Notes: generated by a model not told the origin, from the sequence alone. Shown: positions 23,349 to 32,220, counted from the stretch's first letter. The stretch is DNA of 64,000 nt from Rhizobium sp. WYCCWR10014 (GCF_001657485.1 NZ_LXFU01000037.1:620001-684000); one strand, 5' to 3'. Translations and numbers: made by a program.

Positions 23349-24558
23349 GGCCACGCCCTCCTTCCCTGCGATATTCGGGTTTTCGCCGACGCTGCTCGGC
23401 CTCCACTTCGTCAACCGCCTTCTTGAAAGTGACAAGCGGCCGCATGCTGGCGAGCCCGATGATCAGGCCCTCACTTTGCAGATCGGCCATCACCTGCCCG
23501 GCATCCTTGTATGCGGATGCCGCTTCCTCAACGACAAGCGCACGATCGTCGCAAATGGCGACACCGCCCCAGGAGTTGCGCAGCAACTGTTCCCGTTCGG
23601 AACGATTACGGCCGACACGCCCAAGCATGGTGGCGCGGTCATATTTGCGACCGGCCCCATGCGAGATGCCGTTAAGCGAGCGGCTAACGCCTGATGTCGC
23701 GAGAACCACATGGCTGAGGCTCGCGCGAGATCCCGCAATCGGCGCGAGCTCGCCGGCTGCGACGGTCGCTGCACCCTTGTAGTGCACAAAACCACGATCG
23801 CAGGAACGAACGAGATTGTGTGGCACATCAGCGATAAGGCGCAGATCGGCACGAAGCGCTGCGGCGGCCCGCGCAGCGATCAATCGCCGGTTCAGTGATG
23901 CCCAGGCAACGCACCGATCATGGCTCGCAAGCCAGGCGGCGCCCGCCTCCGAACCGGGATCGAGACCGGCTGCAAGTCCTGAATGAGCGGCCACCGTCTC
24001 CGAAAATACGGCGGCACCAAGAGCACGCGAACCGGAATGAACCAGCAGATAGAGCCCCTGATCGTCCAGGCCAGCTGTATGTCCGCCATCGGCAAGATCT
24101 TCCACGGCCTGCAACTCGCAGAAATGATTGCCGCCACCGATCGTGCCCAGTGCACCGGGCGACAGATCGATAGGCAGACCGGCTTCCACAAGCAGCTCGG
24201 AGGCGTCGCCGATCGCCTGCGCTTCAAGCCGGCGAAGCCGTTCCGCCGCCTTGTCGACCTTCAGCTTGCGCAAAGGCAGGTCCAGGCCGAAGAGCGACAT
24301 GCCGCAGCCGATATCGTTACCGATCAGCAGCGGGTGCAACTGGGACGACAACAATGCCACGCCGGTCGCACCATATTTTCCGGGGTGCAGATCCGGAAAG
24401 GCGGCGATTTCCAAAACACCCGGCAGCCGGGACATTTCGTCAAGTTGGTCTAAAGCGGCGCCTTCGATCCAGGAGCTACCGGAAAAGAAATGATTGATGA
24501 CTGCCGGATGTGCCGACGACGTCATCGGGGAGCTTTCGCGCCCAATGGAATTGCCCAT
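23335..24558 (-). CDS. RNA ligase RtcB-like protein (RtcB2 type, prfH partner)
   Basis: The product has 407 residues, the short branch of the RtcB family. Metal and catalytic motifs are in place: PDLHPGK (about 55-61), NDIGCGM with the metal Cys (81-87), GGGNHF (141-146), HSGSR (174-178) and SHGAGR (299-304), whose His H300 corresponds to the guanylylated His. RtcB joins 2',3'-cyclic phosphate and 5'-OH RNA ends using GTP and Mn. I chose ATG 24558 because MGNSI is the usual N-terminus of this branch; an ATG at 24525 is possible. It overlaps prfH, and no rtcA or rtcR is nearby. Confidence 0.92.
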   Translation of the reverse strand: MGNSIGRESSPMTSSAHPAVINHFFSGSSWIEGAALDQLDEMSRLPGVLEIAAFPDLHPGKYGATGVALLSSQLHPLLIGNDIGCGMSLFGLDLPLRKLKVDKAAERLRRLEAQAIGDASELLVEAGLPIDLSPGALGTIGGGNHFCELQAVEDLADGGHTAGLDDQGLYLLVHSGSRALGAAVFSETVAAHSGLAAGLDPGSEAGAAWLASHDRCVAWASLNRRLIAARAAAALRADLRLIADVPHNLVRSCDRGFVHYKGAATVAAGELAPIAGSRASLSHVVLATSGVSRSLNGISHGAGRKYDRATMLGRVGRNRSEREQLLRNSWGGVAICDDRALVVEEAASAYKDAGQVMADLQSEGLIIGLASMRPLVTFKKAVDEVEAEQRRRKPEYRREGGRGHERY

Positions 24559-24639
24559 GATAATGAACTCTGGATATGAGTGGTCTTTCATCGCCAAAAT
24601 GGCGACGTTCAACCGGCATTCATCGGCCCGTTGGCCGAG

Positions 24640-24681
24640 TTAAGCCGAAACCCTCTCGGGGCGTACTGAGATATTCGTCAT
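24640..24681 (-). CDS. possible 13-residue leader peptide ahead of rtcB
   Basis: A tiny frame, MTNISVRPERVSA, starts with ATG at 24681 behind a good ribosome site (AGGGAG about seven bases upstream) and ends 81 bases before the rtcB start. No comparison can be made here. It is listed because the site is strong and the operon encodes a ribosome-rescue pair, so a short sensor frame would make sense. It may be chance. Confidence 0.25.
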   Translation of the reverse strand: MTNISVRPERVSA

Positions 24682-24758
24682 CGTGGCGCTCCCTTTCCAG
24701 AAACAATCGAGAGCGCCCCTTTAAGTGAAATGGCAAAGAAATGCAAGCATGGGATGCT

Positions 24759-25760
24759 CTAACCGCCGAATGACTTCCGATAGGCATTGGGGCTGGTCCC
24801 CAGTCGCCTGCGAAAATGATGGCGCATGGTCGCCAGTGTTCCAAAGCCGCTGGCGGCAGCGATATCATCGAGCGAAACGGCAAGTTCCTTCTCCAGCAGG
24901 TCGCGGGCATGCCGCAGCCGCTCCGTGAGCAGCCATTCGCCGACGCTGAGGCCCGTCGTCGCTTCGAAGCGCCTCTGGAAGGTGCGCATACTCATGCCGG
25001 CTCTTTTGGCAAGCAGGCTGATCGGCTGCTCCTCGGACAGGCTTTCGCGCATCCATTCGATCAGCGGCCCCAGGCGGATGCCCTCGCGTTCCTCGGGAAC
25101 CGGCGCGTGAATGAACTGCGCCTGTCCGCCTTCGCGGTGCGGCGGCACGACGAGGCGGCGGGCGACGCTGTTTGCGGCCTCCGAACCGAAATCGCCGCGC
25201 ACCACATGCAGGCAGAGATCGATGCCGGCGGCACTCCCCGCCGCCGTCAGCAGGCTGCCCTCGTCCATATAGAGAACGTCGGCATCGAGCGCGATCTCGG
25301 GATAACGTGCGGCGATCGAGGCGACATAGCGCCAATGTGTCGTCGCCCTGCGGTTGGCAAGCAGCCCCGATCCGGCAAGAACCGCAACACCGGAGCAGAG
25401 CGACATGATGCGCGCGCCGCGCTGATGCGCTGCCCTGAGCGCTGCGGCGAGCAGTGCCGGCACCGGCGCATCGATTGCTCGCCAGCCGGGCACGACGATC
25501 AGGTCCGCCTCATCGAGCACCTCCAGGCCCTTGTCGACCGCGACCGTCAGTCCTCCCGCTGCGCGAAGCGGCCCCGGCTCTATGCCGCAAACCGAGAAAC
25601 GATACCAATCCTCACCCATCTCCGGGCGCGGCAGGCCGAAGACCTCGTAGGCGATGCCGAATTCGAAGGTGCAGAGCCCGTCATAGGCAAGCGCTGCGAC
25701 CAGCGGTCCTTTGGTCTGCTGCGGCGATGAGTTTGGCATGATCTTTACGCTGTCAGTCAT
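24759..25760 (-). CDS. GlxA-like AraC family regulator with DJ-1/PfpI domain
   Basis: The product has 333 residues from ATG 25760 (a TTG three codons upstream and an ATG at 25739 are alternatives). The N-terminal half is a DJ-1/PfpI-like domain (VAALAYDGLCTFEFGIAYEVFG; nucleophile-elbow-like IMSLCSGVAVLAGSGLL). The C-terminal ~110 residues are two AraC helix-turn-helix motifs (SLLAKRAGMSMRTFQRRFEATTG; LDDIAAASGFGTLATMRHHFRRRLG). It is divergent from the rhodanese gene, with a 71-base gap, so control of that gene is likely. Confidence 0.9.
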   Translation of the reverse strand: MTDSVKIMPNSSPQQTKGPLVAALAYDGLCTFEFGIAYEVFGLPRPEMGEDWYRFSVCGIEPGPLRAAGGLTVAVDKGLEVLDEADLIVVPGWRAIDAPVPALLAAALRAAHQRGARIMSLCSGVAVLAGSGLLANRRATTHWRYVASIAARYPEIALDADVLYMDEGSLLTAAGSAAGIDLCLHVVRGDFGSEAANSVARRLVVPPHREGGQAQFIHAPVPEEREGIRLGPLIEWMRESLSEEQPISLLAKRAGMSMRTFQRRFEATTGLSVGEWLLTERLRHARDLLEKELAVSLDDIAAASGFGTLATMRHHFRRRLGTSPNAYRKSFGG

Positions 25761-25831
25761 GAAGGCCAATTTCGCAAAGCTTTAGCATTGGCGATACCAG
25801 GCGGCAATTCGAACCCAAAAGGAAATCGCAA

Positions 25832-26242
25832 ATGCCAAGCCCCGTCGCAGAAATCCCCGCCGCCGCCGCTGAAATCGCCGCCGCCCATTTTGGAGCCAAG
25901 CTTGCCTTCGAGACCGATTGCTCCGATGTCCACGCCGTCTTTGCATCGGGCAAGGTCGATTTCGTTCTCCTCGACGCGCGCTCGCCGACGCTCTTTGCAC
26001 AGTCCCACGTTCCCGGCGCCATCAACCTGCCGCATGGGAAGATGACTGCGCATCGCATGTCGTTCTGGCCCTCCGATACGCTTTTTGTCGTCTATTGCGC
26101 CGGCCCGCATTGCAACGGCGCTGATAAGGCCGCACTTCGCCTCTCCCGTCTCGGGCTGTCCGTAAAGCTGATGATCGGCGGCATGACCGGTTGGGCCGAT
26201 GAAGGCTTCATCTTCGAACAGGGCGTTTCCACTGCCGCCTGA
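25832..26242 (+). CDS. rhodanese-like domain protein
   Basis: The product has 136 residues, one rhodanese domain: DFVLLDARSPTLFAQSHVPGAINLP in the first half and the active-site loop YCAGPHCNGADKAALRL in the second, with the catalytic Cys in YCAG, then GGMTGWADEGF. It has no signal peptide, so a cytoplasmic sulfurtransferase is likely. It is driven from the gap shared with the GlxA-like regulator and ends at a hairpin. The sulfur acceptor is unknown. Confidence 0.9.
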   Translation: MPSPVAEIPAAAAEIAAAHFGAKLAFETDCSDVHAVFASGKVDFVLLDARSPTLFAQSHVPGAINLPHGKMTAHRMSFWPSDTLFVVYCAGPHCNGADKAALRLSRLGLSVKLMIGGMTGWADEGFIFEQGVSTAA

Positions 26243-26244
26243 TG

Positions 26245-26280
26245 ACAGGGCCGCGTGTCTCTTTAGACCCGCGGCCCTGT
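26245..26280 (+). terminator. hairpin after the rhodanese gene
   Basis: ACAGGGCCGCG (26245-26255) pairs with CGCGGCCCTGT (26270-26280), a perfect 11-bp stem beginning three bases after the stop. It has no T-run, so termination is probable but not certain. Confidence 0.6.
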
Positions 26281-26300
26281 AACACTTTGAATCGCCACCG

Positions 26301-27323
26301 TCAGAACTCGACGACCACCTTGCCGAAAGGCCCGCGATAGAGATGATCGAGCGCCTCAGGGAATTCGTCGAAGGCATAGCGCCTGTCGATCACGGGCTTC
26401 AGCCCGGTCTGGTCGATTGCCCGCACCAGGTCTTCCAGCGCACGGCGATGGCCGACGGAAATGCCCTGCACAACAGGCGCCTTGAGCAGCAGCGGGCCGG
26501 CGGGGCCGGAGATCTCGAACCCTTCGAACACGCCGATGACGGAAATGCGGCCATTGATCGCCACCGCCTTCAGCGCCTGGCCGAGATGCGGGCCGCCGAC
26601 GATCTCAAGCACGTGATCGGCGCCATAGCCGCCGGTCAACTGATAGAGTTGTTCAACCCAGTCGCCCTCATGGCGGTTGATCGCGTGATCGGCGCCCAGC
26701 GCAACGGCGCGGCCGAGCTTCTCGGCGCTGCCTGATGTGATGAAGACCTCCGCACCGTGCGCCTTGGCGATCTGCAGACCGAAGAGGGCGACACCACCGG
26801 TGCCTTGCACCAGAACCTTGTCGCCGGCCTTCAGACCGCCGCGTTCGATCAGCGCGAACCAGGCAGTCAGCCCGGCGCAGGGCAAGGTGCTTGCCTGCGC
26901 CGCATCGAGCGTCTCAGGCGCGCGTGAATACCATTCCTCCGACAACACGGTATATTGCGAGAGAACGCCGGGATAGAAGCCGCCGCGTGTCTTGTAAGGT
27001 GGGGTGCGCGCATCGCCCAACCCGCGTCCGTCGATCCAGTCGGGCGAAAAGGTCGAAATGACCCGGTCGCCCGGTTTGAAACGGCTGACTTCAGGTCCGA
27101 CTGCCTCGACGACACCCGCCATATCGGAAGCTGGCACGAAGGGAAATTGCAGCGGCAACCCCATGCCGCTCTACATCACCAGCCGGTCGCGGAAATTGAG
27201 CGAGACGGCTTCGGTCCGGACCAGAACACTGTTTCCCGAAACCGGTTCGAGCTTCCGCTCGCCGATCGCGAGATGGCGCTCCGGTCCAACCGCGTCGATC
27301 TGCCATTGCCGTGTTGTCTGCAT
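26301..27323 (-). pseudogene. zinc-independent MDR alcohol dehydrogenase/quinone oxidoreductase, split by in-frame amber codon
   Basis: The full frame from ATG 27323 (AAGGAG upstream) to 26301 would encode 340 residues of an MDR-family NAD(P) oxidoreductase: SLNFRDRLVM in the GroES-like part, FPFVPASDMAGVVEAVGPEV, the nucleotide motif VLVQGTGGVALFGLQIAKAHGA, and GADHAIN. A TAG codon at 27173-27171 interrupts it after residue 50, where an aromatic residue would be expected (VM-stop-SGMGLP). The open part after it begins at ATG 27164 and lacks the N-terminal strands of the catalytic domain. Reading frame is kept on both sides, so decay is recent, or the base is a sequencing error. It lies divergent from a LysR gene. 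Confidence 0.8.
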
Positions 27324-27358
27324 TGTCTTGCTCCTTGTCCATTGCGGGAGCCGAAACC

Positions 27359-27391
27359 ATATCGTTGAATATTTCGCACCAGTTGCGATAT
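27359..27391. promoter_or_regulatory. inverted repeat in the dehydrogenase-LysR divergent gap
   Basis: ATATCG (27359-27364) and CGATAT (27386-27391) form an inverted repeat, with an inner ATATTTCGC/GCGATAT overlap, in an AT-rich gap of about 100 bases between the divergent dehydrogenase and lysR genes. This is the usual place for a LysR-type operator; the exact site is inferred. Confidence 0.45.
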
Positions 27392-27424
27392 TAATTCTCC
27401 AGAATGGTTCCAAAGAGGAAACAA

Positions 27425-28324
27425 ATGGAACAGCTGAAGGGTATCTCGATCTTTGTCGAAGCCGTCGAGGCAGGTGGCTTTTCGGCTGCCGCCGAGCGGC
27501 TCCATCTCACGCGTTCGGCGGTCGGCAAGACGATCGCACGTCTGGAACAGCGTCTCGGCGTGCGCCTCTTCAACCGCACGACACGCATGCAGAGCCTGAC
27601 CGAGGAAGGCCGCTTCTTCTACGAGCGCTGCCTGCGGGCGGTCGAGGAAATCCGCCTCGGCGAAGCAATGTTGGAATCCGGCCGGCGTGACGTGCGCGGC
27701 CGATTGCGCATCTCGATGCCCGTGCTCTTCGGCCGCCACTGCATCGCGCCGATCCTCGCACGCCTGCTCGATGAACATCCGAACCTCGAACTCGACCTTT
27801 CCTTCAACGACCGGATCGTCGACCTGCTCGAGGACGGCTTCGATCTTGTCATCCGCAACGGACCGCTGAAGGACAATCCGGATCTGATGGCCCGGGCGAT
27901 CGCCCGCCAGCGGATGACCGTCTGCGCATCGCCTGCCTATCTGGAAAAACATGGTGCGCCGCAGACGGTCTTCGATATTCCCCGGCATGAAGGCATTGTC
28001 TACAGGCGGGGCGACGACGACAAGGGTTGGATCTTTCCAACTGCGGCCGATCCCGTGCGGCGGCTGGTGCCAAAGGCGCGACTGCGGCTCGACGACCTCG
28101 CTTCGATTTCCGATGCGGCCGTCGCCGGGCGCGGTCTTGCCTGGCTCCCCTGCTGGCTGGTCCGCGAGGAGGTGCTGGCAGGCCGGCTCATTCAGGTGTT
28201 GAAGCAGGAACCGGCCAATGTCTTCGATGCCCATGCCGTCTGGTTGCGCTCCCCGGTGATGCTGCCCAAGGTGCGGCTCGCGATCGATACGCTCGCCGCC
28301 AGACTGCCGGCAATGATGGGCTGA
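27425..28324 (+). CDS. LysR family transcriptional regulator
   Basis: The product has 299 residues. The N-terminal helix-turn-helix is typical (ISIFVEAVEAGGFSAAAERLHLTRSAVGKTIARLEQRLGVRLFNRTTR in overlapping parts, residues about 7-55). The effector domain has the LysR shape (GRLRISMPVLFGRHCIAPILARLL; DLVIRNGPL) of the CrgA/DsdC-like branch. ATG 27425 has GAGGAAA upstream; the ATG at 27404 lacks a site. It probably regulates the divergent dehydrogenase gene, which is now interrupted. Confidence 0.92.
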   Translation: MEQLKGISIFVEAVEAGGFSAAAERLHLTRSAVGKTIARLEQRLGVRLFNRTTRMQSLTEEGRFFYERCLRAVEEIRLGEAMLESGRRDVRGRLRISMPVLFGRHCIAPILARLLDEHPNLELDLSFNDRIVDLLEDGFDLVIRNGPLKDNPDLMARAIARQRMTVCASPAYLEKHGAPQTVFDIPRHEGIVYRRGDDDKGWIFPTAADPVRRLVPKARLRLDDLASISDAAVAGRGLAWLPCWLVREEVLAGRLIQVLKQEPANVFDAHAVWLRSPVMLPKVRLAIDTLAARLPAMMG

Positions 28325-28463
28325 AGCGCTCGCCGCGCGTCTGCTAGCGACGAGAAACCCATGTTATTCTTCGGCTTTCTCTGGAAATAACGCGATGCCG
28401 CAGTATATCCGCCAAGTCACCGTCCGTTGTGGGTGGCCGCCATATCACTCGGAAAACGTCAGC

Positions 28464-29000
28464 ATGTCACTTCGCAGCGCCCTCCGCGCACAAACTGCAG
28501 ATTGCCACGCCGCGGTGGACACCCTCTTTGGCAGTTTCAACCTCTCACGCACCCAGGATTATAAGGCTTTCTTGCGCGCGCATGCCCGGGTCGTACCATC
28601 TGTGGAGCATGCGCTTGAGAATGGAGGAATCGGCCGTTTGCTGCCGGACTGGCCGGAACGACGGCGCGCGCACCTGCTGGCTGCCGACATAAGGGAACTC
28701 GATGATCGATTGCCCGCACCGCTTCCGCAACCTGCCTTGGACTGCGAAGCAGCGGTCTGGGGCGCCGCCTATGTCCTCGAAGGTTCCAAGCTCGGCGGCG
28801 CACTGCTCGCCAAGGCCGTCCCTGATCTCTTGCCCAGCAGCTACCTGAGCCCGCAAGGGCCGAAGGGCGCCATGCGGCTTTTCATGGATCGTCTTGACGC
28901 GAGCAAGGTGGACGATCCCGGTGCTGCTGTCGCCGCAGCCCGCGATGTCTTCGATCTCTTCCTCAAAGCGGGGCAAGTCGAACTGGAAGCCGTCCCATGA
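28464..29000 (+). CDS. heme oxygenase (BphO type)
   Basis: The product has 178 residues of the bacterial heme oxygenase family: SLRSALRAQTADCHAAVDTLFG at the N-terminus, where the His of CHAAVD is the proximal heme ligand, and AYVLEGSKLGGALLAK with the distal-helix glycines. It cuts heme to biliverdin, CO and iron. Its stop overlaps the ATG of the bacteriophytochrome gene (ATGA), so its main task should be chromophore supply. It may also draw on heme imported by HmuTUV, which is inference. Confidence 0.92.
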   Translation: MSLRSALRAQTADCHAAVDTLFGSFNLSRTQDYKAFLRAHARVVPSVEHALENGGIGRLLPDWPERRRAHLLAADIRELDDRLPAPLPQPALDCEAAVWGAAYVLEGSKLGGALLAKAVPDLLPSSYLSPQGPKGAMRLFMDRLDASKVDDPGAAVAAARDVFDLFLKAGQVELEAVP

Positions 29001-31564
29001 GCGGCACGCACGAACCCGTCGATCTCACCAACTGCGACCGAGAGCCGATCCACCAGCTCGGCTCGGTCCAGCCCTTCGGCTTTCTGTTGGCGGTATCCTC
29101 AGACTGGATCGTCATGCGCGCCTCCGCAAATCTGGCGGAGTTTCTCGGAGTGACAGACGCCAACGCGGTCGGCCGTCCCGTTATCTCTCTGATCACCCCC
29201 GAAGCACTCCACGCAATCCGCAACAAGCTCACCACGCTGCGCGGTTCCGACGTCGTCGAGCGTATTTTCGGCATTGCCCTGATGCCCGATCAAAACAGGT
29301 TCGACCTTGCCGTGCACCTGAACGGCGGTCAGGTCATCATCGAAGGCGAGCGCTGCCAGGAAGACAGGCACGACGCCGCGTCGCTCTCGATGCGCAGCAT
29401 GATGTCGCGCCTCGACCACACGGAAACACTGGAAGCTTTCTTCCGCGAGGGTGCAAGACAGGCGCGGGCGCTCACCGGCTTCGATCGGGTCATGGTCTAC
29501 CGTTTCGACGAAAGCGGTTCCGGCGAAGTGGTGGCGGAAGCCGCCCGGGCCGGTATCGGATCGTTCCTCGGGCTGCACTATCCGGCTTCCGACATTCCGG
29601 TACAGGCGCGCGCCCTTTATCTGCGCAACCTGTTCCGTATCATTGCTGATGTCGACGCCGTCGCGGTCCCGATCCTGCCGCAACTCGACGAGCACGGTCA
29701 GCCGCTCGACCTCTCCATGTCGGTCTTGCGTTCGGTCTCGCCGATCCATATCGAATATCTGAAAAACATGGGCGTTGGCGCCTCGCTTTCCATATCGATC
29801 GTTGTCGACGGCAGGCTCTGGGGCCTGTTTGCCTGCCATCACTATGGCCCGCGTCTGCCTTCGGCCCAAAGCCGCTCCACCGCCGAACTCTTCGGTCAGA
29901 TGTTTGCGTCGCGCCTTGAAAGCCGCGAACGGCGACTGGCTCTCGACTACGAGACCAAGGCGCGCCGCATCGCCGACCGGCTCCTCACCTCCGTCGCAGA
30001 CAATGCGAGCCTGCTCGACGATCCGGCCTGGCTGATCGAGGCGCTCGCCGACGCCATTCCTGCCGACGGGATCGGCGTCTGGATCAACGGCCGGCTGGCA
30101 CTTGCCGGCATCGGGCCGGATGAGAGAGGTTTCGCAGCCCTCGTCCGCCACCTCAACCGCAACGCCGCCGGCCGCATCTATGCCGTGGACAGGCTCGCAG
30201 AAACCTATCCGGATCTTGAGATCGACGATGTGGTGGCAGGCATGCTCGCCATCCCGATCTCGCGTTCGCCGCGCGATTATGTCGTGCTTTTCCGTCAGGA
30301 ATTGGTGCGCACCGTTCGCTGGGCTGGCGATCCGCACAAGCCGGTGGAATACGGCCCGAATGGCCCGCGGCTGACGCCGCGCAAGAGTTTCGAAGCCTGG
30401 TCGGAACTGGTGCGCGGCCGCTCGCTGCCCTTCACCGATGCCGAGCGCCGTGTCGCCGAAACGATCCGCGTCACATTGATCGAGGTGGTGTTGCGCCTCA
30501 CCGACGAGGTCAGCATGGCGCGCCAGACGGCAAACGAGCGCCAGGAACTGCTGATCGCCGAGCTGAACCACCGTGTCCGCAACATATTGAGCCTCATCAC
30601 CGGTATCATCCGGCAGTCGCAGGCAACGTCGGTCGGCCTTGGCGATTACATTCGCCAGCTCGAAGGCCGCATCCAGTCGCTCGCCCGCGCCCATGACCAG
30701 ATCACCCGCGATCACTGGGCGCCCGCTTCGCTCCGGCAATTGTTGCTGGCAGAGACCGCCGCCTATCTCGGGAAAAATGCGCAACGCATCCAGATGGGCG
30801 GCGAGGATGTATTGCTGGAACCGCACGCCTTTTCCACCGCCGCCCTTGTCTTCCATGAGCTGATGACCAACAGCTCCAAATATGGCAGCCTTTCCGGCAC
30901 CGGCAGCGGCACGGTCCAACTTGGCTGGCATCGCGACGACGACGGCAATCTGCGCATTGGCTGGCGCGAAAAGGATGGTCCGCCCGTCGTCGAACCCAAA
31001 CGCCATGGCTTCGGTTCGACCATCATCCGCCGCTCGATCCCCTATGACCTCGGCGGCAAGGCGGAGGTGCGCTACCTCAGGGATGGGCTCGAGGCCGATT
31101 TCTCTATTCCGGCGCGACATGTCGTCGGACCGACGAGCGAACGGTCAAATCCGCCTCCAATCGGAGCAACCGGAGGCAAGACGATTCCCGACGATCAGCC
31201 GCTTTCCGGCCTGAACGTGCTGCTGGTGGAAAACAATTTGATCATCGCCATGGATGGAGAGGACATCCTGCGCCGCCTGGGCGCCGACGTCGCAACGGCA
31301 CCAAGTGTCACTGCGGCGATGGAAATTCTGGCCGACCAGTCCTTCGATCTGGCGCTTCTCGATGTCAATCTTGGCGAGGAGACGAGTTTCGGGATTGCCG
31401 ACCGGCTGGCAGCTGATGGCGTGCCCTTCATTTTTGCCACGGGCTATGGGGAAGGCATCGCCCAGGCAAACAGCCACTCGGACGCGCCCGTGCTGCAGAA
31501 GCCTTATACGACGGAAGGAGTGACGGATATTCTTGCCCGGGTGCGGCTCCTGAGGAGAGGGTAA
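28997..31564 (+). CDS. bacteriophytochrome with HWE histidine kinase and receiver domain
   Basis: The product has 855 residues. Order: N-terminal extension with biliverdin-binding Cys C13 (TNCDREPIHQLG), PAS (about 20-120), GAF (about 140-310, PASDIP with DIP at 199-201, CHHYGPR at 280-286), PHY (about 320-500, tongue motif PRKSF at 461-465), HisKA_2/HWE kinase (LLIAELNHRVRNILSLITGI, phospho-His H525), and a C-terminal receiver (about 735-855, LALLDVNLGEE with the acceptor Asp, QKPYT with Lys). It is a soluble red/far-red light sensor, made with its heme oxygenase. HWE kinases often feed PhyR, so a link to the stress system at 17.5 kb is possible but unproven. Confidence 0.95.
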   Translation: MSGTHEPVDLTNCDREPIHQLGSVQPFGFLLAVSSDWIVMRASANLAEFLGVTDANAVGRPVISLITPEALHAIRNKLTTLRGSDVVERIFGIALMPDQNRFDLAVHLNGGQVIIEGERCQEDRHDAASLSMRSMMSRLDHTETLEAFFREGARQARALTGFDRVMVYRFDESGSGEVVAEAARAGIGSFLGLHYPASDIPVQARALYLRNLFRIIADVDAVAVPILPQLDEHGQPLDLSMSVLRSVSPIHIEYLKNMGVGASLSISIVVDGRLWGLFACHHYGPRLPSAQSRSTAELFGQMFASRLESRERRLALDYETKARRIADRLLTSVADNASLLDDPAWLIEALADAIPADGIGVWINGRLALAGIGPDERGFAALVRHLNRNAAGRIYAVDRLAETYPDLEIDDVVAGMLAIPISRSPRDYVVLFRQELVRTVRWAGDPHKPVEYGPNGPRLTPRKSFEAWSELVRGRSLPFTDAERRVAETIRVTLIEVVLRLTDEVSMARQTANERQELLIAELNHRVRNILSLITGIIRQSQATSVGLGDYIRQLEGRIQSLARAHDQITRDHWAPASLRQLLLAETAAYLGKNAQRIQMGGEDVLLEPHAFSTAALVFHELMTNSSKYGSLSGTGSGTVQLGWHRDDDGNLRIGWREKDGPPVVEPKRHGFGSTIIRRSIPYDLGGKAEVRYLRDGLEADFSIPARHVVGPTSERSNPPPIGATGGKTIPDDQPLSGLNVLLVENNLIIAMDGEDILRRLGADVATAPSVTAAMEILADQSFDLALLDVNLGEETSFGIADRLAADGVPFIFATGYGEGIAQANSHSDAPVLQKPYTTEGVTDILARVRLLRRG

Positions 31565-31569
31565 AACCC

Positions 31570-32220
31570 TCACCCCCCAAGAGGATCCGGTCGCAGCCCG
31601 CCGATGAAGAGCTGTTCCAGAAACCGCGCCGCATCCTCGAAACGCCCTTCGCCCGAATGTTCCTGCCCCAGCACGGCACGCACCTGAACGTCGAAATCCG
31701 CGTAATGCTGCGTCGTCGACCAGATGGAAAAGATCAGATGGTAGGGATCGCATTTGACGATCTTGCCGGCTTTCGCCCAGGCGCGGATGACCTCCGCCTT
31801 CTCGTCGACCAGTTCCTTCAGTGGCCCCTTCAGCTCGTCCTCGATATGCGGTGCGCCCTGCAGCACCTCATTGGCGAAGAGCCGGCTCTCGCGGGGGAAA
31901 TCACGGGCCATCTCCAGCTTGCGGCGGATGTAACTGCGGATTTCCGTCTCCGGATTGCCTTCGGCGTCGAAGGCGCGCAGCGGCTCCAGCCAGGTGTAGA
32001 GCACCCGGTCGATCAGCGCCCGGTGCATCGCTTCCTTGGTGCGGAAATAATAGAGCAGGTTGGGTTTCGACATGCCCGCCACTTCGGCAATCTGGTCGAT
32101 GGTCGAGCCGCGGAAGCCGCTTGCCGAAAACACATCGAGGGCCGCTTCCAGGATCTGCTCTTCCTTCTCTTCCTGGATTCGCGTCCGCCTCAGGGTTTTC
32201 GCTGCTCTCGGTATGGTCAC
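31570..32220 (-). CDS. RutR-like TetR family regulator of pyrimidine catabolism
   Basis: The product has 216 residues. TetR helix-turn-helix at about 22-65 (ILEAALDVFSASGFRGSTIDQIAEVAGMSKPNLLYYFRTKEAMH in parts), followed by a RutR-type C-terminal domain (LFANEVLQGAPHIE; WAKAGKIVKCDPYHLIFSIWSTTQHYADF). RutR senses uracil in E. coli. It is divergent from hyuC, and the gap holds a near-palindrome TTTACCAATCGGTCAA like the RutR box. The last codon ends six bases from the convergent bacteriophytochrome gene. Confidence 0.9.
   Translation of the reverse strand: MTIPRAAKTLRRTRIQEEKEEQILEAALDVFSASGFRGSTIDQIAEVAGMSKPNLLYYFRTKEAMHRALIDRVLYTWLEPLRAFDAEGNPETEIRSYIRRKLEMARDFPRESRLFANEVLQGAPHIEDELKGPLKELVDEKAEVIRAWAKAGKIVKCDPYHLIFSIWSTTQHYADFDVQVRAVLGQEHSGEGRFEDAARFLEQLFIGGLRPDPLGG

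Noticed and set aside
24690..24770. Possible sigma-54 promoter before rtcB
   Set aside because: A TTGCA is present on the minus strand but no GG element lies at the required distance, and no RtcR-like activator gene is nearby.
24620..24910. 96-residue minus-strand frame upstream of rtcB
   Set aside because: Most of it is the antisense of the GlxA-like regulator end; only the separate 13-codon frame in this gap has a ribosome site.
29099..31120. 673-residue minus-strand frame opposite the bacteriophytochrome gene
   Set aside because: Shadow of a gene with intact PAS-GAF-PHY-kinase motifs; low-complexity Asp/Arg/Gly composition typical of antisense reading.
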